Assembly (NCBI RefSeq): GCF_005406125.1
Contig: NZ_BIXZ01000002.1
Coordinates: 558,001-622,000 of the forward strand
Length of the DNA stretch: 64,000 bases
Reading direction: 5' to 3'
Source of the DNA: Haloarcula mannanilytica
Lineage (GTDB): Archaea; Halobacteriota; Halobacteria; Halobacteriales; Haloarculaceae
This document shows positions 8,742 through 16,675 of the stretch, one piece after another. The translations under genes and the position numbers were made by a program. How positions within the stretch are numbered: position 1 is the first letter of the stretch; every line of letters starts with the position of its first letter. The notes beneath the pieces were generated by a model that had not been told where the DNA came from, did not search any database, and was given only the letters and a program-made list of their open reading frames with translations.

Positions 8742-9806
8742 TCAGTCGTCGGCGTGACTATCGACGCGCTGTGGGCTGCCGTCGTGTTCGACGAGTCCGC
8801 GACCGACGCCGAGCGCTTCGTCGGTGCGTCGGATGCTCTTTTCGGCGCTTGCGGTCCGCTCCGAGAGCGCGCGAACGGCGTCGATGTTCTCCGGCACGAC
8901 ATCGGCTTCCTGGTGGATGGCCTGGAACAGGTAGAGGTCCCGGCCTTCGACCGTGATTGATTCGGCCCAGATGCAGTTCTCCCACACGTCGCCGCGGGGA
9001 CGGCCGGCGTCGCGGGTGTACTCTTTGAGCTTTCCAGCACCGTCGATACCGAGCGTCTCCGGGATGAGGAACAGGCGCGACTCGTCGGCGAGCAGGGATG
9101 TGACTTCCTCCGTCGTTGGCTCGCTCTCCAGCGTGACATTGACGCTGTGGGTGTGCATCTGCGTCGTTGGGACCTTCATTCCCATCGTGTCGATGTCGAG
9201 GTCGGGGAAAATCGTCTGCACGTCGGGACCGTGATGAGAGGGGATTTCGACGGGGTCAGGGAGCGTGTCGTTGATGGGGCCACGGCCGGTCTGGCCGGGG
9301 TCGGCACCGCGCCGGACCAGCGTGACGCGGGATTTCTCGACGCCGTAGGATTCCTTGAGCGGGGCGAGCAGGCGTGACAGACCGGTCGTGTTACAGGAGA
9401 CGACACGGGCCGTGTCAGCGCCGACCGCCTTCTCGTAGTTCGCGCGAGCGTTGAAACTCACATCAGCTAAGTCCGCGTCCTCCCCACCCTGGAAGATGGC
9501 CGGCGTGTCGTGGTCGGCGTACAGCGATGCGTTGGCTGCACCGACGCCGCTGGGCGTCGTGTCAATGACAACATCACTCGTTTCAATGAGGTCATGGACT
9601 GTGCCGGCTGTCGCGAGATCGGCTTCATCGAACGGTTCGCGGCCGTCCGCGGCATAGAGGTCGTAGCCGCGGTCGTCTGCGATAGTTGCCTCGAAATTCG
9701 GCGAGCGCTTTGCGACGCCCGCAACTGTCATATCTGGCTGGACACGCACCGCGTCAGCGACGCGTTTCCCGATGGTGCCGAAGCCGTTGATGCCCACGTG
9801 GAGCAT
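8742..9806 (-). CDS. gap: Type II glyceraldehyde-3-phosphate dehydrogenase
   Basis: The 354-residue archaeal (type II) phosphorylating GAPDH has an N-terminal Rossmann motif [13 protein letters not shown], the catalytic cysteine in [11 protein letters not shown] (Cys138), the [13 protein letters not shown] stretch typical of the archaeal class and QMHTHSVNV. It oxidises glyceraldehyde 3-phosphate with NAD(P)+ and phosphate, or runs in reverse in gluconeogenesis, in the cytoplasm. It is a single gene, tail-to-tail with the phosphoesterase. The TATA box at 9830-9837 predicts an almost leaderless transcript. Confidence 0.92.
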   Translation of the reverse strand: MLHVGINGFGTIGKRVADAVRVQPDMTVAGVAKRSPNFEATIADDRGYDLYAADGREPFDEADLATAGTVHDLIETSDVVIDTTPSGVGAANASLYADHDTPAIFQGGEDADLADVSFNARANYEKAVGADTARVVSCNTTGLSRLLAPLKESYGVEKSRVTLVRRGADPGQTGRGPINDTLPDPVEIPSHHGPDVQTIFPDLDIDTMGMKVPTTQMHTHSVNVTLESEPTTEEVTSLLADESRLFLIPETLGIDGAGKLKEYTRDAGRPRGDVWENCIWAESITVEGRDLYLFQAIHQEADVVPENIDAVRALSERTASAEKSIRRTDEALGVGRGLVEHDGSPQRVDSHADD

Positions 9807-9829
9807 GCACGACTGTACCTTCGGGGAGA

Positions 9830-9837
9830 GTATATTC
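9830..9837 (-). promoter_or_regulatory. TATA box for gap
   Basis: gtatattc on the plus strand (gaatatac on the minus strand) lies 24-31 bases before the gap ATG at 9806, within an AT-rich divergent region. Confidence 0.5.
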
Positions 9838-9998
9838 TTTGTGATTAAAATTTGGAGAAATTAACTCAGATAGTTGTACCTCAAGAGAATGTGAACTTTT
9901 AGCACGAATTTGCTGAAAACACTGAGATATGCCGTGTTTCGACGGCGTACGCCGACGTTCCATCAAGAGTTATTCAGCCAGAGGACGGAGCCGTCCGT

Positions 9999-10958
9999 AT
10001 GGATAACTCGTCGCTTCGCGCGCCTGCAGAGACCGCCGTCAAACAGTGCCTGAATCTCCAGTCCGACGAGTCGTGTGCGATAATCACTGACGACCAGCGG
10101 AAAGCCATCGGCGAGGCGCTGTACCGCGTCGCCGCTGAGATAACCGACGACTCGGTGTTCGTTCGCTACCCTCCAGGTGAACAACACGGCGCGGAGCCGC
10201 CTGCACCGGTCGCCGGCGCGATGGAAACCGCCGATGTCGTACTTGCACCGACGACCAAGAGCCTGAGTCACACAGAAGCCCGGACCGACGCTAACGACGC
10301 TGGCGCTCGCGTCGCGACGCTGCCCGGCATCAGCGAGGGCGTGTTCCTGATGGGGTTAGACGCCGACTACCAACTCATCAAACAGCACTGCGAGGACGTG
10401 CTGGCCCAGGTCGAGGATGCTGAGGAAATCCGGGTCACCTCACCCCAGGGGACCGATATCACGTTCGGCATCGGCGCGCGCGAGTGGCATATGGATACCG
10501 GCATCGTCCACGAAGCCGGCGAGATGTCGAACCTCCCCGCCGGCGAGGTGTTCCTCGCCCCCGAGACGGCCGACGGCACGTTCGTCGTCGACGGGACGAT
10601 GCGCCCCCACGGCAAACTCGACGGCAAACATCTCACATTCGAGGTTGAGGATGGCTACGTCACGGACATCGACGATCCGGACATTCGCGTGGAGGTCGAG
10701 GAGGCCGCCGAGGAAGTCGGACGGGACGCCTACAACCTCGCCGAACTCGGCATCGGCACGAACGTCGCCGTGACAGAACTCGTCGGCTCCGTCCTACTGG
10801 ACGAGAAAGCCGGCGGCACGGTCCATATCGCTATCGGCGACGATCATGCGATGGGTGGGGATGTCCACGCGCCGATTCATCTGGACGGGATTTTGACGGA
10901 ACCGACCGTGTATGCGGACGGGGAGGTCGTAGACCTCCCGAAGCCGAGCGGTGAATGA
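9999..10958 (+). CDS. M29 family (thermophilic-type) metallo-aminopeptidase
   Basis: The 319-residue protein aligns with aminopeptidase T/AmpS-type M29 peptidases. Metal and substrate regions visible are the LAPTTKSLSHTEAR segment, HMDTGIVHEAGEMSNLPAGEV in the centre, GTMRPHGKLDG, NLAELGIGTN and IAIGDDHAMGGDVHAPIHLDG near the end. These supply the glutamate, histidine and aspartate ligands of the dinuclear site. It releases N-terminal amino acids from peptides in the cytoplasm. It has its own AT-rich upstream region shared with gap; no operon partner follows. Confidence 0.85.
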   Translation: MDNSSLRAPAETAVKQCLNLQSDESCAIITDDQRKAIGEALYRVAAEITDDSVFVRYPPGEQHGAEPPAPVAGAMETADVVLAPTTKSLSHTEARTDANDAGARVATLPGISEGVFLMGLDADYQLIKQHCEDVLAQVEDAEEIRVTSPQGTDITFGIGAREWHMDTGIVHEAGEMSNLPAGEVFLAPETADGTFVVDGTMRPHGKLDGKHLTFEVEDGYVTDIDDPDIRVEVEEAAEEVGRDAYNLAELGIGTNVAVTELVGSVLLDEKAGGTVHIAIGDDHAMGGDVHAPIHLDGILTEPTVYADGEVVDLPKPSGE

Positions 10959-10977
10959 AATGAACCGCGAGGCAGGC

Positions 10978-10996
10978 GAGGAAGTGAAACTTCCTC
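10978..10996 (+). terminator. Hairpin behind the aminopeptidase gene
   Basis: GAGGAAG-TGAAA-CTTCCTC forms a perfect 7-bp stem with a five-base loop, 20 bases after the stop codon. There is no T-run, so termination is uncertain. A second 8-bp palindrome (GGGAGGTC-GTA-GACCTCCC) occurs at 10921-10939 inside the last codons. Confidence 0.4.
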
Positions 10997-11087
10997 GTGT
11001 TGAGTGACCGAATCGAAGCCAGAACGGAGTCGAGAAAAACAGGACTGGAGGTGTGAGTAGCGCACCCCGACCGCTGGACAGTCACTG

Positions 11088-11504
11088 CTATCCGTGCACG
11101 TACTCTGCCCGCACAGCGTATCCGATGACGAACACCGCCCAGACGAGCGACCCGACGAGGGCGAGGTCGAACGGAACGGGATAGCCGAGATTCCACGCGA
11201 GCACGAGTCCGTGTATCGCACCCATGAACGCTATCGTCGCGACGGTGATGGTGGCCGCAACCCGGGGCGTGTCCGGGGGGTCGTAGCGGAACGCACCTTT
11301 AAGAATGAGGAGTGTCCCGACCATTAGCGCCGGCAGTAGAGCGACACCGACCGGCTTCGAGACGTGGTTATCGGGCGTCCCCGACGCGGAAAAGTGAATC
11401 GCGATTTCGGCGGGAAGGTGTGACCAGACCGCCGCGCCGGCCAGCGCCGTCAGGACGATGATGAGCGCGCTCACCATATCAGCATGGCTCCGGTGGAGGG
11501 GCAT
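11088..11504 (-). CDS. DUF1648/SdpI-like membrane protein
   Basis: From the ATG at 11504 the protein has 138 residues and four predicted helices. The first helix runs into LPAEIAIHFSASGTPDNHVSK, the DUF1648 hallmark in SdpI-family immunity and signalling proteins. An in-frame extension to 11588 would add an extra 28 residues with a weak hydrophobic stretch; the family usually starts just before the first helix, so I prefer the shorter form. The gene is isolated. SdpI relatives protect against a toxin in bacilli, but there is no toxin gene here. Confidence 0.68.
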   Translation of the reverse strand: MPLHRSHADMVSALIIVLTALAGAAVWSHLPAEIAIHFSASGTPDNHVSKPVGVALLPALMVGTLLILKGAFRYDPPDTPRVAATITVATIAFMGAIHGLVLAWNLGYPVPFDLALVGSLVWAVFVIGYAVRAEYVHG

Positions 11505-11615
11505 TGTCGGCGTTTCGTTTCGGCGAGTGAATAAGTTCTCGGCCGCCGTGCGAGACAGAACCACGAGCAGCGCCGTGGCGACGACCATTTAGGGGAGCAC
11601 GGTCAAATCGGGTAT

Positions 11616-12269
11616 ATGACAGACGCTACACCGGGCGACCGCATCGCCCTCCCGTGTCCGGCCTGTTCGCCGGACCTGGAAACGGTTCACGAGGTGCTGA
11701 AGCCGGGCGGCCACGTGACGGTTCGCTGTACGGACTGTGACCACGTCCACAAGGAGCAATTGCCCGAGGACGAGACGCTGGAGCGCAATGTCGTCGTCTC
11801 ACAGGACGGGGACTCATTTACCGCACAGGTCGACGTGCCCGCCGAGGAAGAACTGTCCGTCGGCGAGGAGTTCCTGCTGGAGACCGAGGAGGCCGTCGTG
11901 ACTGCGCGAATCACCAGTCTGGAGACCGCGGACGGCCGCGAGGACGACGCGGCCGCCGAGGATGTCGAGACCATCTGGTCGCGTGCGGTTGGGAACGTCG
12001 CGGTCAACGTCACGATGCATCCCAAAGACGGGACCCACGACGAGACCGAGAGCTTCAAGCTCCACGTCCCCGGCGACTACGAGTTCGTCGTCGGCGAGAC
12101 CGAGGAGTTCGGCGAGGAGGAGTTCACCGTCGAGGGGATTCACGTCCGCGACGACGCCCACGGCTACGACCACCAGAACATGGACCACGACGGCGACATG
12201 GGCATCGCGAAGGACATCAACCGACTGTACGTCAGAGACGAGTCGACCACGGCGTGGTCGGCGTGGTAG
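11616..12269 (+). CDS. HVO_0476-family zinc-finger protein
   Basis: The 217-residue, strongly acidic protein begins with an N-terminal zinc ribbon made of CPAC (residues 14-17) and CTDC (about 38-41), followed by a beta-rich region (about 55-110) and a second domain (about 120-217). It resembles the HVO_0476 family, which is conserved in haloarchaea without known function. It is separated from pcm by a single base, so it is almost certainly translated from the same mRNA; a role near protein repair or methylation is only inferred from this. Confidence 0.72.
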   Translation: MTDATPGDRIALPCPACSPDLETVHEVLKPGGHVTVRCTDCDHVHKEQLPEDETLERNVVVSQDGDSFTAQVDVPAEEELSVGEEFLLETEEAVVTARITSLETADGREDDAAAEDVETIWSRAVGNVAVNVTMHPKDGTHDETESFKLHVPGDYEFVVGETEEFGEEEFTVEGIHVRDDAHGYDHQNMDHDGDMGIAKDINRLYVRDESTTAWSAW

Positions 12270-12270
12270 G

Positions 12271-12894
12271 ATGGTCGACTGGGACCGACAGCGGTCGCGA
12301 CTGACCGACCACCTGCGCAAACGCGTCTCCGACGAGGCCGTTCTGGCGGCGATAGCGTCGGTTCCCCGACATCGGTTCGTCCCGGACGACAAGCGACGCG
12401 ACGCCTACGCCGACCGCCCCCTTCCTATCGGTGCGGGCCAGACGATTTCTGCGCCGCACATGGTCGCAATCATGGCCGAGCTGCTGGACCTCTCGGCGGG
12501 CGACCGGGTGCTGGAAATCGGCACTGGCTGTGGCTATCACGCGGCGGTGACCGCCGAACTGGTCGGCCCCGAGAACGTCTACAGCGTGGAGTATCACGCA
12601 TCGTTGGCCGACGAAGCGCGGAAGACGCTGGACGCGACCGGCTACGGCGACGTTTCTGTCCGGACCGGCGACGGGAAGGAAGGGTGGCCCGAACACGCGC
12701 CATACGACCGAACGTATCTGACCTGTGCCGCGCCGGATTTCCCCGCCCCGCTCGTCGACCAGACCCGCGACGGCGGCATTCTTCTGGCTCCAATTGGAGA
12801 CGGACAGCAGCGACTCATCCGGGCGGAGAAACGGACCGACGGGACCCTCGACAGAACCGACCACGGCGGCGTCCGGTTCGTCCCGCTGCAGTAG
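12271..12894 (+). CDS. pcm: Protein-L-isoaspartate O-methyltransferase
   Basis: The 207-residue enzyme has the PCMT signature GAGQTISAPHMVAIM (about 50-64) for isoaspartyl substrate binding and SAM motif I VLEIGTGCGYHAAV (about 75-88), with the later RTYLTCAAPDFP and GILLAPIG segments. It methylates isoaspartyl residues so that damaged proteins can be repaired. The start ATG directly follows the stop of the zinc-finger gene. A shorter divergent relative follows at 12957. Confidence 0.9.
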   Translation: MVDWDRQRSRLTDHLRKRVSDEAVLAAIASVPRHRFVPDDKRRDAYADRPLPIGAGQTISAPHMVAIMAELLDLSAGDRVLEIGTGCGYHAAVTAELVGPENVYSVEYHASLADEARKTLDATGYGDVSVRTGDGKEGWPEHAPYDRTYLTCAAPDFPAPLVDQTRDGGILLAPIGDGQQRLIRAEKRTDGTLDRTDHGGVRFVPLQ

Positions 12895-12956
12895 CGGCTT
12901 TCGACAGACGTGGCCGTTGTCGCGCCATTGATATAGCTCCGGCCGAATAATTCGAT

Positions 12957-13685
12957 ATGGACCCGGCGGTACTGCGGGACGACATGGTCGACAGCCTGCA
13001 ACACGAGAGCAAGGGTGTCGTCCGGAGTGCGTGGCTGTCGACAGCGATGCGTGCCGTCCCCCGGGAGGCCTTCGTCGGCGAGCAACAGGCCTACTCCGAC
13101 CGCCCGTTCGAACGTCTCGGTACGCGTGTTCTCTCTCCCAGCACCGCCGGCCGTGTGCTCGAAGCACTGGCTCCTGACGAGGACGACGACGTGCTCGTGG
13201 TCGGTGCCGGCGTCGGATACACGGCCGCGGTGCTGGCGGAACACGTCGGCGCGGCCAACGTGCAGGCGATCGACATCACGCGACGGCTGGTCATCGAAGC
13301 CCGCCAGAACCTTGCGAAAGCGGGCTACGACGCTGTGCTCGTGGATCGCCGCGACGGCGCTGACGGACTCCCCGAGTACGCGCCCTACGACCGAATCCTC
13401 TTGGAAGCCGCCGCAATCGATCCGCCCCGGGCGCTCCTCCAGCAACTGACCGAGGAGGGGCGGCTGGTGATGCCGCTCGGCACCGGCGAGCAGTCGCTGG
13501 CCGTCGTCGAGCCCGACGGCTCGGTCCAGCGACACGGCACTGTCGCGTTCCAGCCGATGCTCGTTGAAGGCGAGCAGGCCGACACCGTCGAACGCAACCG
13601 GACCCACCGCGAGGACCGCGAGCGCGCCCGGCGGGCAGCCCAGTCCCGCGCTGGCTGGGAGCAGGACTGGATCGACTGGGACTAG
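12957..13685 (+). CDS. Second PCMT-family methyltransferase, divergent
   Basis: The 242-residue protein shares the fold and SAM motif (VLVVGAGVGYTAAVLAE) with the preceding pcm, but where pcm has GAGQTISAPHMV this protein has LGTRVLSPSTAGRV, so the isoaspartyl-binding signature is largely lost. It carries an extra C-terminal tail (about 215-242) rich in Arg, Glu and Trp ending WEQDWIDWD. It probably methylates something else or has changed substrate preference; that is an inference. It is 62 bases behind pcm on the same strand, likely a tandem duplicate. Confidence 0.8.
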   Translation: MDPAVLRDDMVDSLQHESKGVVRSAWLSTAMRAVPREAFVGEQQAYSDRPFERLGTRVLSPSTAGRVLEALAPDEDDDVLVVGAGVGYTAAVLAEHVGAANVQAIDITRRLVIEARQNLAKAGYDAVLVDRRDGADGLPEYAPYDRILLEAAAIDPPRALLQQLTEEGRLVMPLGTGEQSLAVVEPDGSVQRHGTVAFQPMLVEGEQADTVERNRTHREDRERARRAAQSRAGWEQDWIDWD

Positions 13686-14128
13686 GGCGACTCAACGACG
13701 AGCAGGTCGGTGTTCGAGCGGGCGTCCTCGTAGTTACTACCCGCTGGTGGCTTCACCTCGAACGTGACGGTGCCGTCCTGTTGATTCGGTCCGAGCGACG
13801 GCGATAGCGAGAGGGTTACGTTCCCTGCGCCGTCTGTCTCGCCCGTCGTGACTGACGAGAGCGTTGCCGTGCCGCTTTTCGCGACGACTGTCGCTCCGGA
13901 GACGGGCGACCCCTTCGAATCGACGACGGTGACGACCACGTCCTGTGTCCCCGGGTCGGTCACTTCGGGATGTGGCTCGATATCGACTTCCGTCACTTGT
14001 AGCGTCTCGATTCCGGAGATTGTGCTCATCATCACGGAGAGGCAGGCGACACCGACCACCAGCGCGATGACCAGTCGAATCGGGAGTCCCTCGATAGCAC
14101 GTTCGTCACGCCACAGCGAATCTGACAT
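13682..14128 (-). CDS. Membrane-anchored protein with Ig-like domain
   Basis: The start at 14128 (MSDSLWRDERAIEGLPIRLV) gives 148 residues. One hydrophobic helix (about 17-40) follows a charged N-terminus, resembling the class III-like N-termini of haloarchaeal pilin-type proteins. The remainder (about 45-148) is a beta-sandwich-like domain with VVTVVDSKGSPVSGATVVAKSG, characteristic of bacterial Ig-like or carboxypeptidase-regulatory-like domains, facing outside. It overlaps the second PCMT by four bases tail-to-tail. Adhesive or structural surface role is an inference. Confidence 0.65.
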   Translation of the reverse strand: MSDSLWRDERAIEGLPIRLVIALVVGVACLSVMMSTISGIETLQVTEVDIEPHPEVTDPGTQDVVVTVVDSKGSPVSGATVVAKSGTATLSSVTTGETDGAGNVTLSLSPSLGPNQQDGTVTFEVKPPAGSNYEDARSNTDLLVVESP

Positions 14129-14203
14129 AGACAGGGGTGGTCCCGGGTTCGTATTTGAATCCTCGGGCGAGCGTTCAAGTACTGGAACGGGCCAACCGCC
14201 GGC

Positions 14204-15289
14204 ATGGTCGTTATCGGACGCGAGGAACCGACGGGGGAGACAGCCCGACTGGGTCACTACCGGGCCCGTGACGGGAGCCGCGGCGCTGTGATCGACCTCG
14301 ATGTCGACCGGCCACACGTGGGCCTAATCGTTGGTAAACGCGGCTCGGGGAAGACGTACACGCTCGGCGTCCTCGTCGAGGGACTACTGTCCGCCGAAGG
14401 GGTCGCACCGGTCGTCGTCGACCCGATGGGGGCGTTCACACCGCTGGATACTGCGGACGTGTCGGCGACGGTGGTCGACCCCAGCGTTCGCGCAGACGCG
14501 CTCGACCCGCGCCAGTGGTGTACAGTCCTCGGACTCGACCCGGAACAGGGCGCTGGCGCGCTTGTGTGGCGAGCGGCAAGCGAGTGTCCGACCCTCGATG
14601 GGATGCGCTCGTGGATGGCTGATTCGGATGCGGCAGCGAGTTCCGTCCGAGCGGCGGCGAACCATCTCTCGCTCGCCGCGTCTTGGGACATCTTCGATCC
14701 TGCGGGTATCGAGGCGGGAACGCTGTGCAACGGTGGCCTGACCGTCCTCGATATGTCGGAACTCGCTTCGCGGCCGGCCGGGGCGGTTCTCGCCGCTGTC
14801 GCAACCGCGCTGTACGACGCTCGGGTCGCCGAACAGACGACTCGGCTGCCGTGGCTGCTGGTCGACGAAGCCCACGCGTTCACTGACGGGGTCGCCCAGC
14901 GTCCGCTCCGCCGGCTCGTCACTCGGGGCCGCCAGCCTGGCGTGAGTTGCGTGCTGGCGACACAGCGACCCAGCGCCGTTCCGGCAACGACCGTCTCCCA
15001 GACGGACCTGCTCGTCGCCCACCGACTGACGAGCACCGCTGATATCGACGCGCTGCAGGCGGCCCAGCCGACGTATCTCGACGGCGATTTCGCGGCCCGG
15101 CTGCCCGAGGCGACCGGTGACGCACTCGTCGTCGACGACGGGACCGAATCCGTCCATCACGTGACGGTCCGCGAGCGGCAGACGCCCCATGGCGGCGAGA
15201 CGCCGCGAGCCAGCGACCTCGTGGCAGACAGCAACCACGAAGCACGTTCGGGAGCGCTGCAATCTGGTGACGCGACAGGAACTAAATGA
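14204..15289 (+). CDS. HerA/VirB4-like P-loop ATPase (DUF87 type)
   Basis: The 361-residue protein has an N-terminal beta strand region, Walker A VGKRGSGKTYTLGVLVEG at about 43-60, Walker B WLLVDEAHAF near 224, and an ATQRPSAVP sensor-like segment followed by arginine and threonine positions of the FtsK/HerA superfamily. HerA-type enzymes form hexameric DNA translocases that act with NurA nuclease in end resection. No nurA gene is next to it, and the protein is shorter than standard HerA (about 500), so it may be one of the haloarchaeal accessory relatives. Confidence 0.78.
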   Translation: MVVIGREEPTGETARLGHYRARDGSRGAVIDLDVDRPHVGLIVGKRGSGKTYTLGVLVEGLLSAEGVAPVVVDPMGAFTPLDTADVSATVVDPSVRADALDPRQWCTVLGLDPEQGAGALVWRAASECPTLDGMRSWMADSDAAASSVRAAANHLSLAASWDIFDPAGIEAGTLCNGGLTVLDMSELASRPAGAVLAAVATALYDARVAEQTTRLPWLLVDEAHAFTDGVAQRPLRRLVTRGRQPGVSCVLATQRPSAVPATTVSQTDLLVAHRLTSTADIDALQAAQPTYLDGDFAARLPEATGDALVVDDGTESVHHVTVRERQTPHGGETPRASDLVADSNHEARSGALQSGDATGTK

Positions 15290-15641
15290 CCTGTACGACG
15301 CCCCAGGCCAGCCCGATTGCAGCTAGCGCACAGACGAGGTTGGCGACGGCGTTGAGAGTGGCCAGTGCCACGTAGCCGTCTTCCCACAGCCGAACCGTTT
15401 CGACGGAAAACGAGGAAAACGTCGTGAACGACCCGCATGCACCCACGCCGACCAGCAGCGCCGCGTTCCCGGCGACGCCAGCGAACGTCACCAGTCCGAG
15501 GACGAAACTCCCGACCGCGTTCACCGTGAGTGTCCCGAACGGGAACGTCTCCCGCTGAACTGCCTGTGCCAGATAGTGCCGACAGAGTGCGCCGATAGCG
15601 CCGCCGGTTCCGACCAGATGCGCCGGCTCGATGGCGACCAT
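15282..15641 (-). CDS. crcB1: Fluoride channel FluC/CrcB, subunit 1
   Basis: The 119-residue, four-helix protein has GTGGAIGALCRHYLAQ at the start, LTVNAVGSFVLG with the pore asparagine, and GSFTTFSSFSVET with the phenylalanine-box motif. FluC proteins form dual-topology dimers that export fluoride. Its ATG overlaps the stop of the upstream crcB by one base (TAATG), implying translational coupling, and the second gene probably supplies the other half of an obligate heterodimer. Confidence 0.88.
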   Translation of the reverse strand: MVAIEPAHLVGTGGAIGALCRHYLAQAVQRETFPFGTLTVNAVGSFVLGLVTFAGVAGNAALLVGVGACGSFTTFSSFSVETVRLWEDGYVALATLNAVANLVCALAAIGLAWGVVQVI

Positions 15642-16024
15642 TAGCCCTCACCCCCCGTCAACAGACGAACGACCGTCCGTCCCGCAAGGACGCCGGCAAA
15701 GCCCAAGGCGTAACTGCCGACGATATTTGCGACGGCCCACTTGGGTGTCAGCACCGTCTCCACCGCGAACGTGCTGTAGGTGGTAAACGATGAGATAAAG
15801 CCGGTCGAGGCGGCCAGTTTCGTCTCGCTCGCCAACGTGCCGACCTGCAGCCCCTCGTACACCAACACGCCGAGCGCGAAACTGCCGAGGACGTTGACCA
15901 GCAGCGTCCCCTGTAGCCCTGGGAAAAAGAGACCGACAAAGTACCGGAGGTTCGAGCCGGCGAAGCCCCCGAGACCCACGAGGACAATAGTTTCGACCGA
16001 TGCGAGCGGGTGCGTCTCTTTCAT
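15641..16024 (-). CDS. crcB2: Fluoride channel FluC/CrcB, subunit 2
   Basis: The 127-residue protein has GLGGFAGSNLRYFVG, LLVNVLGSFALGVLV and SSFTTYSTFAVETVL at the same places as its partner, with four helices. Pairs of crcB genes are frequent where each encodes a subunit inserted with opposite topology. It follows the unknown gene at 16375 by three bases and so is probably part of a three-gene transcript. I see no recognisable fluoride riboswitch in the leader. Confidence 0.88.
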   Translation of the reverse strand: MKETHPLASVETIVLVGLGGFAGSNLRYFVGLFFPGLQGTLLVNVLGSFALGVLVYEGLQVGTLASETKLAASTGFISSFTTYSTFAVETVLTPKWAVANIVGSYALGFAGVLAGRTVVRLLTGGEG

Positions 16025-16027
16025 CGG

Positions 16028-16375
16028 TCACTCTCCGAGTATCTCCGCAAGCCGCGCCTCGCCGAGCGTGTCGACGAGTTGTGCGAGTTCGATGACCCGC
16101 TCTTCGCCAAGCGTCTCGACCAGTTCACGGATTTCTGCCGGGTCGAACGTCCGGGCCACGTAGCCGAGGTTCTCGACCATCCGCGTCGTGCGGTCCAGCG
16201 TCTCCTCGTCGGGGCGCAGCGTCAGCGGCCGGTTCGTGAATTTCCCGTTCTCATTGAAGTAACAGAACCGTAGCTCGGCAGTGTCGCTGTCGTCCGGATC
16301 GACGATCTGCAAGACGCCGTACCCACTGTCCCACTCGTCCAGTTCGACCTCCAGCAGCGTTTCGTACCTGGTCAT
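16028..16375 (-). CDS. Conserved haloarchaeal protein of unknown function upstream of crcB pair
   Basis: The 115-residue acidic protein starts MTRYETLLEVELDEWDSGYG; an N-terminal beta-rich part (about 1-60) is followed by a helical part (about 63-115) that repeats a motif of the form EIRELVETLGEERV and LVDTLGEARLAEIL. No metal-binding or catalytic motif is visible. It is separated from crcB2 by three bases and therefore likely shares its mRNA. A role in fluoride response is only inferred from position. Confidence 0.55.
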   Translation of the reverse strand: MTRYETLLEVELDEWDSGYGVLQIVDPDDSDTAELRFCYFNENGKFTNRPLTLRPDEETLDRTTRMVENLGYVARTFDPAEIRELVETLGEERVIELAQLVDTLGEARLAEILGE

Positions 16376-16445
16376 ATCGTGTGGTTCCGAGCACTGTGAC
16401 TTATAGATTGGTATTTTGAAATAGCTAACAAGCGATAGATATTAC

Positions 16446-16461
16446 GAAACACAACAAAATA
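16446..16461 (+). repeat. 16-base motif, copy A
   Basis: gaaacacaacaaaata matches copy B at 19460-19475 in 15 of 16 positions. The two copies lie on either side of the SMC-related/rdfA gene pair, in the same orientation. Confidence 0.5.
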
Positions 16462-16645
16462 ACAATATCAGCACGAAGTACAGCTGATCCGATTGTCGGC
16501 GTCCCTGTGGCGGAATAATATTGGTACAGGTGTTATTTCTTTGCCGACTGACGGTTTATCCGCTGGCCGTCGGCCGATACTGCTGGTGAGTCCGGTTTCG
16601 ACCGCCGTTCGATGCGATGAGTGGTTCTTTCGGCAATGAAATTAT

Positions 16646-16653
16646 TTTTATAT
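16646..16653 (+). promoter_or_regulatory. TATA box for the SMC-related gene
   Basis: ttttatat is 23-30 bases before the ATG at 16676, consistent with a leaderless transcript. Confidence 0.5.
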
Positions 16654-16675
16654 CGTCTCCAACAACAACAGCGCA

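Larger units (their letters stand above)
16376..16675. other. AT-rich 300-base intergenic region upstream of the SMC-related gene
   Basis: No open frame with archaeal start signals is convincing. The left half (16400-16480) is AT-rich, including a 16-base motif gaaacacaacaaaata at 16446-16461 with a near-identical copy beyond the gene pair. The right part holds the TATA box of the SMC-related gene. It may carry binding sites for regulators of both divergent genes. Confidence 0.5.

Noticed and set aside
16376-16675. Possible fluoride riboswitch upstream of the crcB pair
   Set aside because: No conserved fluoride-aptamer core could be seen on the minus strand of the leader.
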